NCBI GenBank assembly: GCA_001692895.1
Contig: KV748240.1
Span: forward strand, 565,239 to 629,238
Reading direction: 5' to 3'
From: Cenococcum geophilum 1.58
Lineage: Eukaryota; Ascomycota; Dothideomycetes; Gloniales; Gloniaceae
DNA: 64,000 bases
Shown piece by piece: positions 11,208 to 21,180 of this stretch; within the stretch, counting starts at the first letter, position 1, and each line of letters opens with the position of its first letter. The position numbers and the translations under genes were made by a program. The notes below the pieces were generated by a model. It was not told where the DNA came from. It did no database searches and saw nothing but the letters and a program-made list of their open reading frames with translations.

Positions 11208-12650
11208 CTAGCGGTACTTAAAAAATGAAACCACCTATATATAGCCTCCGTAATTACTTTAATAAAACTATAAAATATAAAAAATATATATAAGAAATAA
11301 AACTATAAAAATAAAAATATATAGGAAATTCCTCCGTATAATAGGTGCTATAATTATATACTGGCGGTACTTAAAAAATAAAACCACTTGTGTATAGCTT
11401 CCGTAATTACTTTAATAAAACTATAAAATATAAAAGAAATATATAGAAAATTCCTCCCAAGGTACCTTACGGGCTGCCTTCCAAATAGTACCCCAAGCTG
11501 GCCGTAAGTCCTGCCTACGGCCTATAAAATGAACCGTATAATAAACCATACGGCCTTTTAACGGGCCGTAAACGAACTATAAGTACTCCATTAGTTTCGT
11601 TTTACCTATTTTATAACCTTTAGATTAAGCTTATTTATATTAATTAGGGTTTTAAGGGCTTAACACGGCTTTGCCTTAGTCATGGCGTCTACTAAGTTGT
11701 TTCCGCCGCTAATCTATTTAACCTCCGTAATCTTACGTTGTTTATAGGCCTAACATAAGCATATTAGGTCGACCATGAGCCTCTTTTCTTGTGTCGTACC
11801 TAGTTTAACTAGGCGGTTATAAAGGGACTTTAAATTGGTGCGGGTATTACTGGTAGTAGCGGCGGTCCGTAATAAAGGCTTAAGTATTACCTATAAGGTT
11901 CTACTTCCTGGCAAGCTATAATAAGTTTGTTATGCAGGAAGTTGTTTATTTAAAGTCTAATAATACTAAGGCCGTTTAATAGGGTGTATAGGAGGCAGGG
12001 GTTATAGGTTAATTGCTCCATAAGTTCTTGTTTAAGCTTATTTAGATACTAGGAGTATTTAGTTTTAACTAAATAAGCTTCTGCCCTAGTAGTCGTTATA
12101 GTGCTAGCAAAGAATAGTAGATAGCGGTAGACTGCTATTACGTGGTAGCAAATTGCGGTTACGTAATGGTAAAGTACTATGCCCCAATTAACTGAGTTAA
12201 TTATATTATTTTCCTTATCTCCTGTTCTCTATACCCGTTTAGTAACCTATAGCTTAACTATATTTAGCTATTGCCTTCCGTATTACAGCTACTTAATCCG
12301 TAATAGATAAGGTAGGAGGGTTTAGGTTGCTTATCCTTGGGTAGGCTCCGTAGACTAAAAGGGTAGGTACTAGTCCGTCCGGGCTAGCGGTATTATTAAC
12401 GGCTTTTACGGCCATCTATAGAGCCAGTTCCTTTTAGATGTCCTTATATTTGTCTATAATAATCTAGTAAGCTCTCTATAAAGCTAAGTAAACTCACTTA
12501 ATAAGCCTAATAGACTAATTCACCTTAACTGGAACGGCTTTTATTAAAGTAGCCATGGAGCTTTTTGGCTAATAGGTGGCCGAAACGGCGGTATAGGCGG
12601 TAGATTTTAGTACTGCTGGCGGTAGTAGCGGTCCGTAAAGAAGGTAGTGT
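11208..12650 (-). pseudogene. Copia B1 mosaic of RNase H, RT and integrase pieces
   Basis: The first 650 bp match the 3' end of copia B2 (43969-44430), the RNase H tail; the minus strand reads an AKPC-type motif near 11680. The next 150-200 bp combine words found in B2 at about 56750 and 56930 (gag side). From about 11940 the sequence matches B2 at 45140-45220, then a stretch equivalent to the F insertion site (around 12008-12020). Around 12260-12600 it matches the integrase side (55120-55420 and 55790). The order does not fit a simple deletion, so this region was rearranged more than once. Stops are frequent. No activity is possible. Confidence 0.65.
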
Positions 12651-13555
12651 ATATTCCTTAACTAGGGTGTTCCTTCTCCTATATAACGGGCTCCTTAGCT
12701 ATAGGCTTTGCCTTATATGGCTTGTTTTACTCCACTTTTATAGAGGTCCTATTTTAGGAAAGGTAAGGGTTATACGTAGGTTAGTCTATATACAGCTGCA
12801 TATTAGGGTTAGTGTTGGTAGTACTAGAGTAAAGATACTAGGCGGGAGGAAGACTAGGTAGGGTAAGAGCAATTACTAGGGGTAGGGTAGAGGTGGTTAC
12901 TATAGGCAGTAATTACTGGGTAGGTTGCGGAGGTTTATACAAGCTTGGCTGCCGTAGCTCCTTAGCTTTACTTAATAAAGAGGGTAAAGCTAGCGGAGCT
13001 TACGCGGGCGGAGCTTTTCTGGGCGGAGCTTGTACGGGCGGAGCTTATACGGATAGGGCTTGTACGGATAGAACTTGTGCAGACGGAGCTTATATAGACG
13101 GAGCTTATGTAGACAAAGCTTATATAGACGGAGCTTGCGCGGATAGAGCTTGTATAGGCGGAGCTTATATAGGCGGAGCTTATATAGACGGAGCTTGCGG
13201 GCCTATTACGTTATCGTTTTTTAAGTTGACATTCTCTTAATCGATCGCTTGATCTTAATTTCCACTAGAGTCCACCTATTAATTTCCACTAGAGTTTACC
13301 TATATCTCGTCCTTATCTAACGTCTTAATAGTCTCTTCCTTTAACGTCTTATCCAGCTCTTCCTTTAGTATGACCACCCCCCTAAGACGTTCTGTAGAAC
13401 CGTTCTACTATAGGGTATGCTGCTATTAGCTAAGCTGCTAAGGGTTATACTGCTAGGCAGGCTGCTAAGTAGGCTACTAGGCAAATTAAGAATGTAACGT
13501 TGTATATGGCAAAAGTCCTATTTCTCTAAGTTATGGTGAATTTATATATATTAAA
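12650..13555. other. Non-copia segment inside B1, less RIP-affected, with 15-bp repeats
   Basis: This 0.9-kb stretch has no counterpart in copy B2. CA and TG words are more frequent than in flanking copia sequence. It holds a 15-bp minisatellite (see 12991-13200), then short direct repeats of TTTCCACTAGAGT near 13260-13300 and of GCTGCTAAG/GGCTGCTA near 13410-13490. Open frames exist on the plus strand, but they follow the tandem repeat and look like by-products. It may be foreign sequence captured by the element, or a late insertion. Confidence 0.5.
12991..13200. repeat. 15-bp minisatellite (GGCGGAGCTTATATA type)
   Basis: About 14 tandem units share the core CGGAGCTT, with variable remainder (ATATAGA, GTACGGG, GCGCGGA). 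The unit length is a multiple of three, so an artificial plus-strand frame of Gly-Ala-Tyr/Cys repeats runs through it. I do not regard that frame as a gene. Total length is below the few-hundred-base threshold usually needed for RIP, which would explain survival of the GC-rich core. Confidence 0.8.
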
Positions 13556-13559
13556 GGTC

Positions 13560-14433
13560 CTATAAAACCAGAGATCTCGTTAAGTTTAAAAGAGGCAAAG
13601 AATCTATTAGTATTAATATAGTCTAAGATCTCCTCTTTAGTCCATTCCATTTAGTCCTTTTTATATAGTATGTTATATAAAGACCATGTAATAGTAACTC
13701 ACTTATTAACCTATATACCTTAGTAACATAAAAGGGTTCGTAAATTATAGATAGCTATACGGTCACAAGTCTTAAAAATAGCTTCCGTAAAGTCCGCAAA
13801 GTCTTCCTAGTATTACTCCCATAGGTCATTATTTATAAGCTTAAAGTATTCGTATTTAAGGATTTTAAATTTAATATAGTTGTTAACGTCAGTTATAGAC
13901 TTAAGGTTAACTCCCTACCTCTACTTTTCTTAACCTTTATTAATCTGCTTACTAATGTCTGCTATACTGTATAGTGTAGTACGTCGCAAATAGTAGGGGT
14001 CTTATAGTGTTCCGTAAAGGCGGTTAACGAGTCCATAACGGTTTATAAAAGGGTAAGGGGTTTCTATAAGGTCTTATAACGGTCTATAAAGGCGATTAAC
14101 AGGTCTATAGTAGTTTGTAAAAGGGTAAGAGGTCTCTATAAGGGGTCTAAAAAGAGGTTAGAGGTATTAAGGGAGGGTATAGTAGGAATAGGGGTTTGAG
14201 GTTTAAAGGAGGTTAAGAGTAAAGGGTTTTATAAAGGTCTATATTTATATTTATAAACTTTTAGTAAACTATACTAAGACTTAAATAAGTATACAAAGTT
14301 AGTAATAAGTCTATAATCCCCAACTTCTAACCTTTTAGTAGGTTGTACTAGGATATAAACGGGTAGTCACTGTTAAGTATTGCTTAGGGGGAGGTATCGA
14401 GTGATTACTAATCTGTGCGCGCTTACTAATTAG
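13560..14433 (-). pseudogene. Copia B1 gag remnant
   Basis: This is colinear with 57560-58389 in copy B2 and differs mostly by transitions. In B2 the same stretch translates with RSLYDILYKKD, TEWTKEQILDYI and RTSKLFAS, a Gag N-terminal region. Between the gag start and the 5' LTR lies a leader of about 500 bp with repeated GGTCTATAA/GGTTTATAA words (14030-14160). Stops break the frame. Regulation would have come from the LTR at 14434-14708. Confidence 0.65.
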
Positions 14434-14708
14434 TGTTTGTATTAATTTAATAATATAAGTAAGTTATATTTAGGGGCACGAAATACGTATAGTATCGTAT
14501 GCTCTTATTGGATAATGGTAACTGTTGGTTATATTAAAGCAGACTACGTGGTCTATATACTAATACGCCCCTCCCCCCTAATTAGTTAGTGCTTTAGGGG
14601 TGCACCAGACGCATACGCGGGTGGTTAGTGCACTAAACGCGTAAACACGTACTTAGTGTACCGAACGCTTAAGCACGCGGTTAGTATAACAGGTGCTATA
14701 ATTATATA
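14434..14708 (-). repeat. 5' LTR of copia B1
   Basis: This 275-bp LTR starts TGTTTGTATTAATTT and ends ATTATATA (RIP form of ATTATACA), followed by target copy TATAT. It is uninterrupted and so serves as the empty-site reference for the solo LTR in its partner. Confidence 0.8.
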
Positions 14709-15340
14709 TATATTTTTGCTTATTTAGCGCCTAATATATTTTTATAGGGTATTTCTTGTTTTTAGCCTTTAGTGCCTTAAATATATTATATTACTTGTCT
14801 ATATATGCAATCTATGCTAATATAGAGTATATTAGATACTTTAGGTTAACTCTTAACTTATCCTTATTTTTAAGTTTAAACTTCTATCTAGGTAATCTAA
14901 ATATTAGTTTCTTATTCGCTAGTACTATAAGTTATTTTTTACTTCTCTAGTCTACTAATCTTTTTTTTAGATTCTTTAACGTTATAATTAATGCTCCTTT
15001 AATGTGACTTATGCGTTTCTTAGTAATTAGTATATCTTAAATAACTTTCTTGTTTAACTATATGTAGAAATCTTCTTACTTATTATTGTGCCTTTACCTA
15101 TACCACTTTTGGTATAGCTATGTAAGTATATATAGTATATCCGTAAGGAAATATCTTATTATTACTACGTTATAATAGCCCTTTATATGCCTTTTTTAGA
15201 ACCTAGTAGGGACTTCTAAGTCCTCTTCTTCTTCTAGTTCTTTAAGCTATTTTGCTTTAGGCGTGCCTATCTTAGGCCTATTTATAATTCTTTATATAGG
15301 TTACTTTCTTCTAGTTTCGCTAAACTCTAGGTACTCTTTT
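14709..15340 (-). pseudogene. Upstream (gag-side) coding remnant of chromovirus C
   Basis: On the minus strand this reads from about 15340 down to 14709 with few stops, including KRHIKGYYNVVIIRYFL, KKRISHIKGALIITLKNL and KLIFRLPR. It then enters the B1 target, and with one TATAT removed the frame continues into 10665 and below (KWIIVVGMPRE-like once TAG is read as Trp). It is therefore the 5' half of the C reading frame, probably gag and the gag-pol junction. I cannot recognise a capsid or zinc-knuckle motif. The 5' LTR of C was not found, so the element is truncated near 15340. Confidence 0.55.
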
Positions 15341-15859
15341 TATTTTTGCTATAGCTTAATTTTACTTCCTTAAACAATTAGAAGGCGACTTAGCCGCCGT
15401 TTTTAGCGGTTTGTGACGCCGTTTTCTAAGGCTAATTTGCCTAAAAAACCCCTAAAACCTACGGCTAGTGGCACAAGCGCTAAGGTTATCCAGATTGCCT
15501 ATATTGGCCTAGCCTAGGCGTAAATAATGTCAGCAATAGAGTAAGGCACCCTTGGCCTTTTTTAACGCTAAGGTATGCCTAAGTATACTATATACTTATA
15601 CCTTTAAACTTTAGCAAACTATCTTCGCTCCTATTACTATTAGGCGCTAAAATAGGCCCCTCTAAATTTAGCTAACTAGTATACTTAAGATAGCTTCGCC
15701 CTTGCTTATTAACCACGAGTAGCTACCTATTTTCTCTTCTCCCGCTAGATCTACCTGTTCTACTTACCGTTTACCTTACTCGTCTTTAAATATTTATTAA
15801 TAGTAGCATCGCACTAACCCTCCTTTCTTTAACATATTCGCCAATAATAACGTAATATG
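15341..15859. other. Spacer between element C and the DUF3435 pseudogene
   Basis: A short GC-richer segment (15380-15560) with words such as TTAGCCGCCG and GTGGCACAAGCGC is followed by AT-rich sequence. It may hold the 5' flank and first codons of the recombinase gene downstream, but I see no convincing start codon, splice sites or promoter. Confidence 0.4.
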
Positions 15860-17985
15860 CGATAATACCTATTAGACAAATACTCTTCGTCTAAGGAGAG
15901 TAAATATATAGATTTAAAAACCAATAAAGCAAGTTCTAGTACAGACTTGACCGATATTAATACCTATAGTAACGATAATAATAATTAGGTATAGCTCCTC
16001 GCTAATAAAGACCACCTACCTAAGTACTATCTCAAATAGCTTAATATATTTAACGAAGTAGAATATATAAAGGAGGATTATAAACCTAGTAGTACCTATC
16101 TACTTAACCGTATTAAAGAGCAGTAGGGCTAGTAAGCAGTCCGTCTCTTTCTATTTCCCTACTATATTATACTACCCCAATAGCGCTAATATATAGTATA
16201 GGTTCTAGGCATACTTAGGAAAGAACCCTTAAAAGGCCTATATAACCGTCTCTCTTCGCAGTCTCTATAGCTTTTTTAACTAGCTACTTAATTAATACTA
16301 AGGGAAAGAAGAAAGGAGGTGCCGCGGGACTAAGGTATTAAGCTCCTTCGGGATATACTAGAAGGTCAACCGCCTTATATATAAAAGAGCGACTAGTACA
16401 AAGCTTAATAGTTAGTTAAATAGAAATATACATAAGGTAAGCACATCCTAACTGCTTTAAGATATTATATACCCTAGACTTTAGACGTAACTAATTTTAG
16501 GGGTTAGGTACTTAGAAAGCTATCTAAGAAGTATAGCTTAAAGAAGACGGGGCTAGAGAAGCCCTATATATATATAGAGGACCTTATAAAAGTGCTACGG
16601 ATAAACCTAATAATGACTAAAAAGAGGTACTCCTATAGACACTATAGGATACTACTCTAGCTATATCTATAACTAGGTGGTTTTACTATAAATCAGCCCC
16701 AAGCCCTCCTTAATCTCTACTATCGGTATATTAAGGTTACGCTACTCTAAAACCTAGAGGGTGGGCCCTACTATATTTTACTAGAATTTACATTTAAATT
16801 TATAAAGGAGTACCTTAGTGTAAAAGATATATAGGTTCTTAAAGTTCTATCCTTTCCTTTTAGTTGCTACTATTTATAACGTTATAAAATAAGTACTAAT
16901 ACTTACCTGCTAACTAGAAATACCTTCCCTATCCCTAGAATTATCTATAATATATCCCTTAGCTTTAACCCTTATATCTTCCTTCTTAGTCTCCTTTTCG
17001 CTAATTAGGCGTTTATAGTATATAACCTTATATCTTCTAAGGAGCTAAGTAAGCTTTATATTAAGCTAGGTCGTAATAAGCTACTATTATAGCTAAATTA
17101 GAAACTAGACAATATTCCTATATTCTGCCGGTTAGTAAGAACTCTAAATAGCTGGACAATTTCTTGTAATAAACCTCTTCTATACTCTAGCCTTACACCC
17201 TAAACTAAAGGGCTTAGGAAGATCACTAGATTTACTTAGGTCTCTTACTTATATTCGCTTAGATATAATACTAGAAAGGTATTTAACGAGAATAGTAAGC
17301 TCTATTACAACCGGCCTTTCTATTAAAAGCACTAAAGAGAAATATAGGCAACGTTATTAAGGCTATATAAAACCTAATAATATAGTATACCGATATACAA
17401 AGGTTTTTAAGGCACTACCTATCGCGACGTATTATAGTAGATATATAGGCGATTATCTAAGGCCTTTAGCCCCAAGACGCATTAATACGGGCCGCTTATA
17501 CCATAAGCCGTTCAATTAATCCTTAATAATCGCGGTAGCTTATAATAGAACAATCTTTATTAGTTAACAAATATCCTACTATCCGTTCTCTGCTTAAGTA
17601 AAGAGAGTAACTTAAATGCCGTCTTAAAAGTAAAGCTATAAAATATCTAAAGTATAAGGCGCTTAATGACGAAATTAATAAGGAAAGGTAACGCTAGCGG
17701 TATATACTTCTTAAAGATATTAAGGAAACCTAGGAATAGGAGCAACTAGTGCGTAATATTAAACTGTAGCTTACTAGCGTTTAAGTTAAGGCGGAGGCTA
17801 GGGTAATAACGGATCTCTATAAGGGCATACTATTAAAATAAAAGGAATTAGTTAATACGGTTATTAGCCTACTAGGCACCATATTTAAAGAGGAGATTCG
17901 TTAACACAATAGGGCTATTTATACGGTTATGCAATACTATAAGGTTAAGGAAGGTAGAATATACCCTACCGTATTAGGAAAATAT
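15860..17985 (+). pseudogene. DUF3435 tyrosine-recombinase-like protein (Starship captain superfamily), RIP-decayed
   Basis: Plus-strand reading recovers the fungal DUF3435 domain in order: HLPKYYLK, LNIFNEVEYIKEDY and SSTYLL near 16005-16100; GARKPYIYIEDL near 16550-16590; GGFTINQPQALLNLYYRYIK at 16677-16733; EGGPYYILLEFTF near 16760; HYLSRR at 17413-17430; and PQDALIRAAYTISRSINP near 17470-17520. In this family the basic residue before PQALL is the expected first catalytic Arg; here the codon at 16694 gives Gln. The Tyr of HYLSRR, a candidate catalytic Tyr, survives. An acidic/Ser-rich segment (about 15880-15990) precedes the domain. Dense TAG/TAA and at least one frame change (around 17280-17400) make it dead. 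DUF3435 proteins include the captains that mobilise Starship giant elements; which subgroup this belongs to is not resolvable here. The C-terminal part appears to be at 19430-19790. Confidence 0.75.
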
Positions 17986-18271
17986 GGTACCCTTTCAATG
18001 GCCTCAATGGTTGGTGGTTGACGCAATTAGCGCGCAGTTGAGGTCATTTGGCAACTCGACCGACTAGCCTATATCGTGACACGCAGCCTACGCGCAGCCT
18101 GCGGGCAACCTGCCAGCAATCTGCGCATTTAGCAACCACAATTATATTTACCTTTTTTATACTAATAGTATATTTAAATAAATAAAAGCTACTTTAAAGC
18201 TATTTTATAAGGCTAGCAAAATAAATATTATTATTTTAGATAATTTAATATAATATAGCGATGGTTCTCTT

Positions 18272-18490
18272 CTACCTATCTACCTACCTGCATCGCCTAC
18301 CTGTCTACATTGCCTACCTGTCTGCATCGCCTACCTGTCTGCATCTACTTACCTATCTACATCTGCTTACCTATCTGTATCTGCCTACCTATCTGCATCT
18401 GCTTGCCTGTCTACATCTGCTTACCTGTCTGTATCTGCCTACCTGTCTGCATCTGCCTACCCGTCAGCATCTCCCTGTTTGTGCCTACCT
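18272..18490. repeat. 17/18-bp minisatellite (CTTACCTGTCTGTATCTG type)
   Basis: Four to five early units of about 17 bp (CTACCTGTCTGCATCGC) pass into about seven units of 18 bp with C/T variation. It is pyrimidine-rich on the plus strand. The periodicity creates Leu/Cys/Ile-rich open frames in two registers, which I treat as artefacts. Confidence 0.85.
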
Positions 18491-18565
18491 GTCTGTGCTA
18501 CCTTAATTCGATCAATCGATCGAATCGTTTATAGTGTTCCGCTGGCTAGTCGTTGTCGTCTTGGC

Positions 18566-18805
18566 TCTGGCGACGGTCGTCTGGTTCTAGCGACGGTCGT
18601 CTGGGCTCTGGCGACAGTCGTCTGGTTTTGGCGACAGTCGTCTGACTCTGGAGACGGTCGTCTGGTTCTGGCGACGGTCGTCTGGTTCTAGCGACAGTTG
18701 TCTGGCTCTGACGACGGTGTCTGGTCTGGTTCTGGTAACGGTCGTCTGGTTCTGGCGACGGTCGTCTGGTTCTAGCGATAGTCATCTAGTTCTAGCAACG
18801 GTCCT
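18566..18805. repeat. 20-bp minisatellite (GCGACGGTCGTCTGGTTCTG)
   Basis: About twelve tandem units of 20 bp occur, with one of 21 and one of 24. The core GACGGTCGTC is nearly palindromic, so each unit could form a small hairpin. Variation is mostly C/T or G/A at CG and CA positions, suggesting mild mutation only. Confidence 0.88.
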
Positions 18806-18929
18806 CTGCTGGCTGCCGTTCTAGTCCCTCCCTAGGTAGGGAGGATATAAGGAAGGAAGGAAGGGTAAAAAATAAGGCGGCTATATAGGCAGAGACACGT
18901 GTAGACGCTATCGGGAATATAGCGGGGAC

Positions 18930-19075
18930 CCGATGCAGAGCTTCGTGTAGAGCCTCCGTACGCAGAGCTTCGCGCAGAGCCTTATGCAGAGCCTCTGTAC
19001 GTAGAGCTTCGTATAGAGCTTCGTATAGAGCTTCGTGTAGAGCCTCGTGCAGAGCCTCGTGTAGAGCCTCTAAGT
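18930..19075. repeat. 12-bp minisatellite (AGAGCCTCGTGC / AGAGCTTCGTAT)
   Basis: About eleven units of roughly 12 bp occur. Read in reverse complement the unit is GAAGCTCTACAC or GAGGCTCTGCAC, which matches the repeat field at 25220-26500 in the opposite orientation. The copy here is GC-richer and less RIP-altered. Confidence 0.8.
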
Positions 19076-19149
19076 AATAAGACTATATAAGATTGTATAA
19101 GATTATATTAGATAATATATAATAGTTAAATATATAGCATATAACTTTA

Positions 19150-19330
19150 CCTTAATTGCATGTCAAGAAATATATAGTTACCTTTTAAAGTTGCTAAGTA
19201 GGTTAACTGCGTGTTAAGGAACATGTAGTTAGCTTTTAAAGTTATTAAGTAGGTTAACTGCGTGTTATTTAACTTTTAAANNTGNNAAGTNGGTTAATTG
19301 CNNGNCNANNNGGTCAAATTGCATGTCAAT
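19150..19330. repeat. About 60-bp direct repeat with ambiguous bases
   Basis: Three imperfect copies share CTTTTAAAGTTGCTAAGTA, GGTTAACTGCGTG and a (G)CATGTCAA/GTGTTAAGG tail. The third copy holds the N cluster at 19281-19311, as expected where reads from near-identical copies disagree. Confidence 0.7.
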
Positions 19331-19429
19331 TACGCGAAACGCGAAAATCAAAGTCTACTTGAATCTCATCCTGCGAATATTTTCCCGATGCGCTTCTAAA
19401 CTTTGCAAACAATCCAGCGGTCGTATAAT

Positions 19430-19790
19430 ACTAGTTAAGACGATAGATAAGGCCAAGATTAACTCTTAAGTTAAAGCCTTAAAAGTAGCTAAAGTGTTAG
19501 TATATAGTAAGAAGAGGCTAAAGATATATTTCCTTTATCTAGGTAACGAAAACCTATTAATTAAACAGCGTATATATTTGCTTTATACCCTAGGTAATCT
19601 TAGTAAATACTTTAAATAGAAGTACTTTATAAATATTAGGGAAGGGGAAAAGATCTAAGGTAATCTCTGTTAGGTTGTTTTAGCGCATAAGATACACCTA
19701 TAACAGTATGCTAATAAAATATATAGTACGGTCTTGTAGAGCGCTGCAACTATTTAGAATATAGATTTACTCTATAAATAGTGCAATTCT
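19430..19790 (+). pseudogene. C-terminal zinc-finger-like region of the DUF3435 protein
   Basis: The plus strand reads KALKVAKVLVYSKKRLKIY, FLYLGNENLLIKQRIYLL, NLSKYFK, stop, KYFINIREGEKI and LAHKIHL, ending YSTVL then stop. In full-length DUF3435 proteins I recall a C-terminal CxxC...H...H-type region (CFLCLG, HFKRKHL, HLQNHA) after a linker. The Cys and His positions here are mostly Tyr or stop, the changes RIP would make from TGC/CAC codons. Its distance of 1.44 kb from the core domain is explained by the minisatellite block between them. Stops and loss of metal ligands make it non-functional. Confidence 0.6.
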
Positions 19791-19869
19791 AGTTTTAATA
19801 CTAAGGATTAATTACGGTAAGTAGTCTTAGAAAATTTCTTTTATATTAGGCTTTAAGTAAGTTTATTTC

Positions 19870-20080
19870 TAAATTTATATAGCGTAATCTATCTTGCCTA
19901 CTAGTCCACCCTATATACTAGTCTACCCTATATCTACCTTATCTACTAGTCTACCTTATATATAACTCTAACGCCCCTATTATATTTCCTATATAAAAGG
20001 ACTTAGGTAAAGAGGTTATCTAGGTCACTTTACCTAAGTTGCGTTTCCTATATAAGAGGACTTAGGTAAAGCGGGTACGA
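19870..20080. repeat. Short direct repeats: CTACTAGTCTACCCTATAT and a 2-copy 60-bp unit
   Basis: First come four variants of a roughly 20-bp unit built on TACTAGTCTACC (19890-19965). Then comes a duplicated segment TTCCTATATAAAAGGACTTA / TTCCTATATAAGAGGACTTA followed by GGTAAAG (19985-20070). No gene is visible. Confidence 0.7.
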
Positions 20081-20087
20081 GGACAAT

Positions 20088-20280
20088 TTCCCTAAAATGC
20101 CGATTTTCCTAGGAGGATCGCCCTAGGATGCCTACATACTTAGGATATTATTTCTCTTACGGAGTAGTCTCTAAGGACCTATTTTATCCTAAGAGCTTTC
20201 TCCTAAGAACGCATATCTCTTAGGAAAGTCTTATACCCTAATTCTATCCTAAATATATTCTCCTAAAATCGCAGATTAAT
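20088..20280. repeat. Cluster of TCCTAGGA / TCCTAAGA motifs
   Basis: At least eight variants of a motif around CCTAGGA, CCTAAGA or CTTAGGA occur in both orientations within 190 bp, spaced irregularly by 15-35 bp. The same motif cluster flanks copia B2 (43440-43726 and 58632-58945). Its nature is unknown. Confidence 0.5.
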
Positions 20281-20289
20281 AAATTTTAT

Positions 20290-21180
20290 AAGCATATATA
20301 ATGAAATTAATAGCGCGTAGAAATAGATTAAGCTTAATATATAATTAGCTAATCTATCTAAGATACGTCTATAAAGGCTATTCTGTCTCGTCGAGTTTAT
20401 ATACAGTTTAGTAGTCATTATTACTAAGCGGCTTAGACGCTATTCTATCCTACTAATATTAGCTTTAGTCTAATGCTTTAATTAAGACCTAAGCTAAGGA
20501 TAGACCGTTTCTATAATAGCGGCTATACTATCTCTTTTAGAAGAGAGCGCGACTCCTATTATTTTCTAGGCCGGGATATTAACGTTACTTAGTAAGCTCT
20601 ATAAGCTTTCCATCTTCTTTAGGCTGCTATTTACTTCCTACTAATAGGATATAGTATATTCTCTTCTATAATTTATTAGGGGATACTAATAGAGTTCTAA
20701 AGGGTTGCACTTTTATAAGTGGTAAATAAAGAATTAGAACCGTATTCTTAGCCTTTTTAAGCTAAAGATAGACTACTATACTTTCTACTAGTATAAAGTA
20801 TTTAAAGTCTATAAATATTACTACTACTACTAGATCTAATAATAGTAGTAGTTTTAAATTTAATTCTAATCTATAAAATCCTTTTTAGATAATAAAACTA
20901 AATTTCTAGAGCTATTAGCTATAGCTATCTATTTAACTAGTGGTTCTCCTTTTAGAGGTATTAAGGCTATATTCTTTATAGTTTAAGTTCTCTTTTCTAT
21001 TACTACTATTACTTTTAATAATAATATTATAAATATTATAACTAAACCTATAGTGGAATAGTCTGCTTAGCGCTATACCCTAATATAGATGCCTAGCGTT
21101 TTCTTAATGACTTTGCTAGTGGGATAGGAAAGCTATACGGAAATTTTATTACTTAATTAGGATTTTTTACGCCATTTGCT
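20290..21180 (+). pseudogene. Unrecognised decayed coding region
   Basis: The plus strand yields protein-like stretches between TAA/TAG codons, such as LLGDTNRVLKGCTFISGK, RIRTVFLAFLS, TILSTSIKYLKSINI, TTTTRSNNSSSFKFNS and KAIRKFYYLIRI. The stops sit at Gln/Trp-type codons, so this looks like RIP-damaged coding sequence. I do not recognise the family. A Ser/Thr-rich stretch and low complexity (ACT/AGT runs near 20815-20840) are visible. No start or splice signals can be fixed. Confidence 0.35.

Larger units (their letters stand above)
10671..14708 (-). mobile_element. Ty1/copia copy B1, internally rearranged, TSD TATAT
   Basis: Both LTRs are 275 bp, once the solo LTR nested in the left one is discounted. 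The duplicated target TATAT lies at 10666-10670 and 14709-14713. With one TATAT removed, the minus-strand frame of element C continues across the junction, which supports the boundaries independently. Order on the minus strand: 5' LTR (14434-14708), gag (about 14430-13560), an unusual GC-richer insert (13550-12650), mosaic integrase/RT/RNase H pieces (12640-11210), 3' LTR (11207-10671). The internal region is only 3.2 kb and joins segments far apart in copy B2, so B1 is a deletion and rearrangement derivative. It is non-autonomous. Confidence 0.8.
17986..19330. other. Un-RIPed block of minisatellites splitting the DUF3435 gene
   Basis: Base use changes sharply: CA and TG return and GC rises. 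The block opens with unique GC-rich sequence (18000-18130) holding GCGCAGCCTGCGGGC-like words. It then contains three different minisatellites, each listed separately, and a roughly 60-bp repeat near 19150-19320 with ambiguous bases. It lies exactly between the DUF3435 core and its C-terminal region, so it is either an insertion or a greatly expanded linker. Open frames inside it follow the repeat periods. Confidence 0.6.

Noticed and set aside
12893..13240. 115-codon plus-strand open frame rich in Gly-Ala-Tyr-Cys
   Set aside because: It is the translation of a 15-bp minisatellite; the period is a multiple of three, so a stop-free frame is expected by chance.
14756..14950. 64-codon plus-strand frame, Leu/Phe/Tyr-rich, resembling membrane segments
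   Set aside because: It is antisense to the element C gag-side frame, which reads more convincingly and continues across the B1 insertion.
18261..18785. Several overlapping open frames on both strands (Leu/Cys-rich; Arg/Pro/Thr-rich)
   Set aside because: They follow the 18-bp and 20-bp tandem repeats in multiple registers at once, so they are artefacts of periodicity.
20290..21180. Subtelomeric RecQ-type helicase
   Set aside because: The readable text suggested a repeated fungal gene, but I could not find Walker A, DEAH or other helicase motifs.
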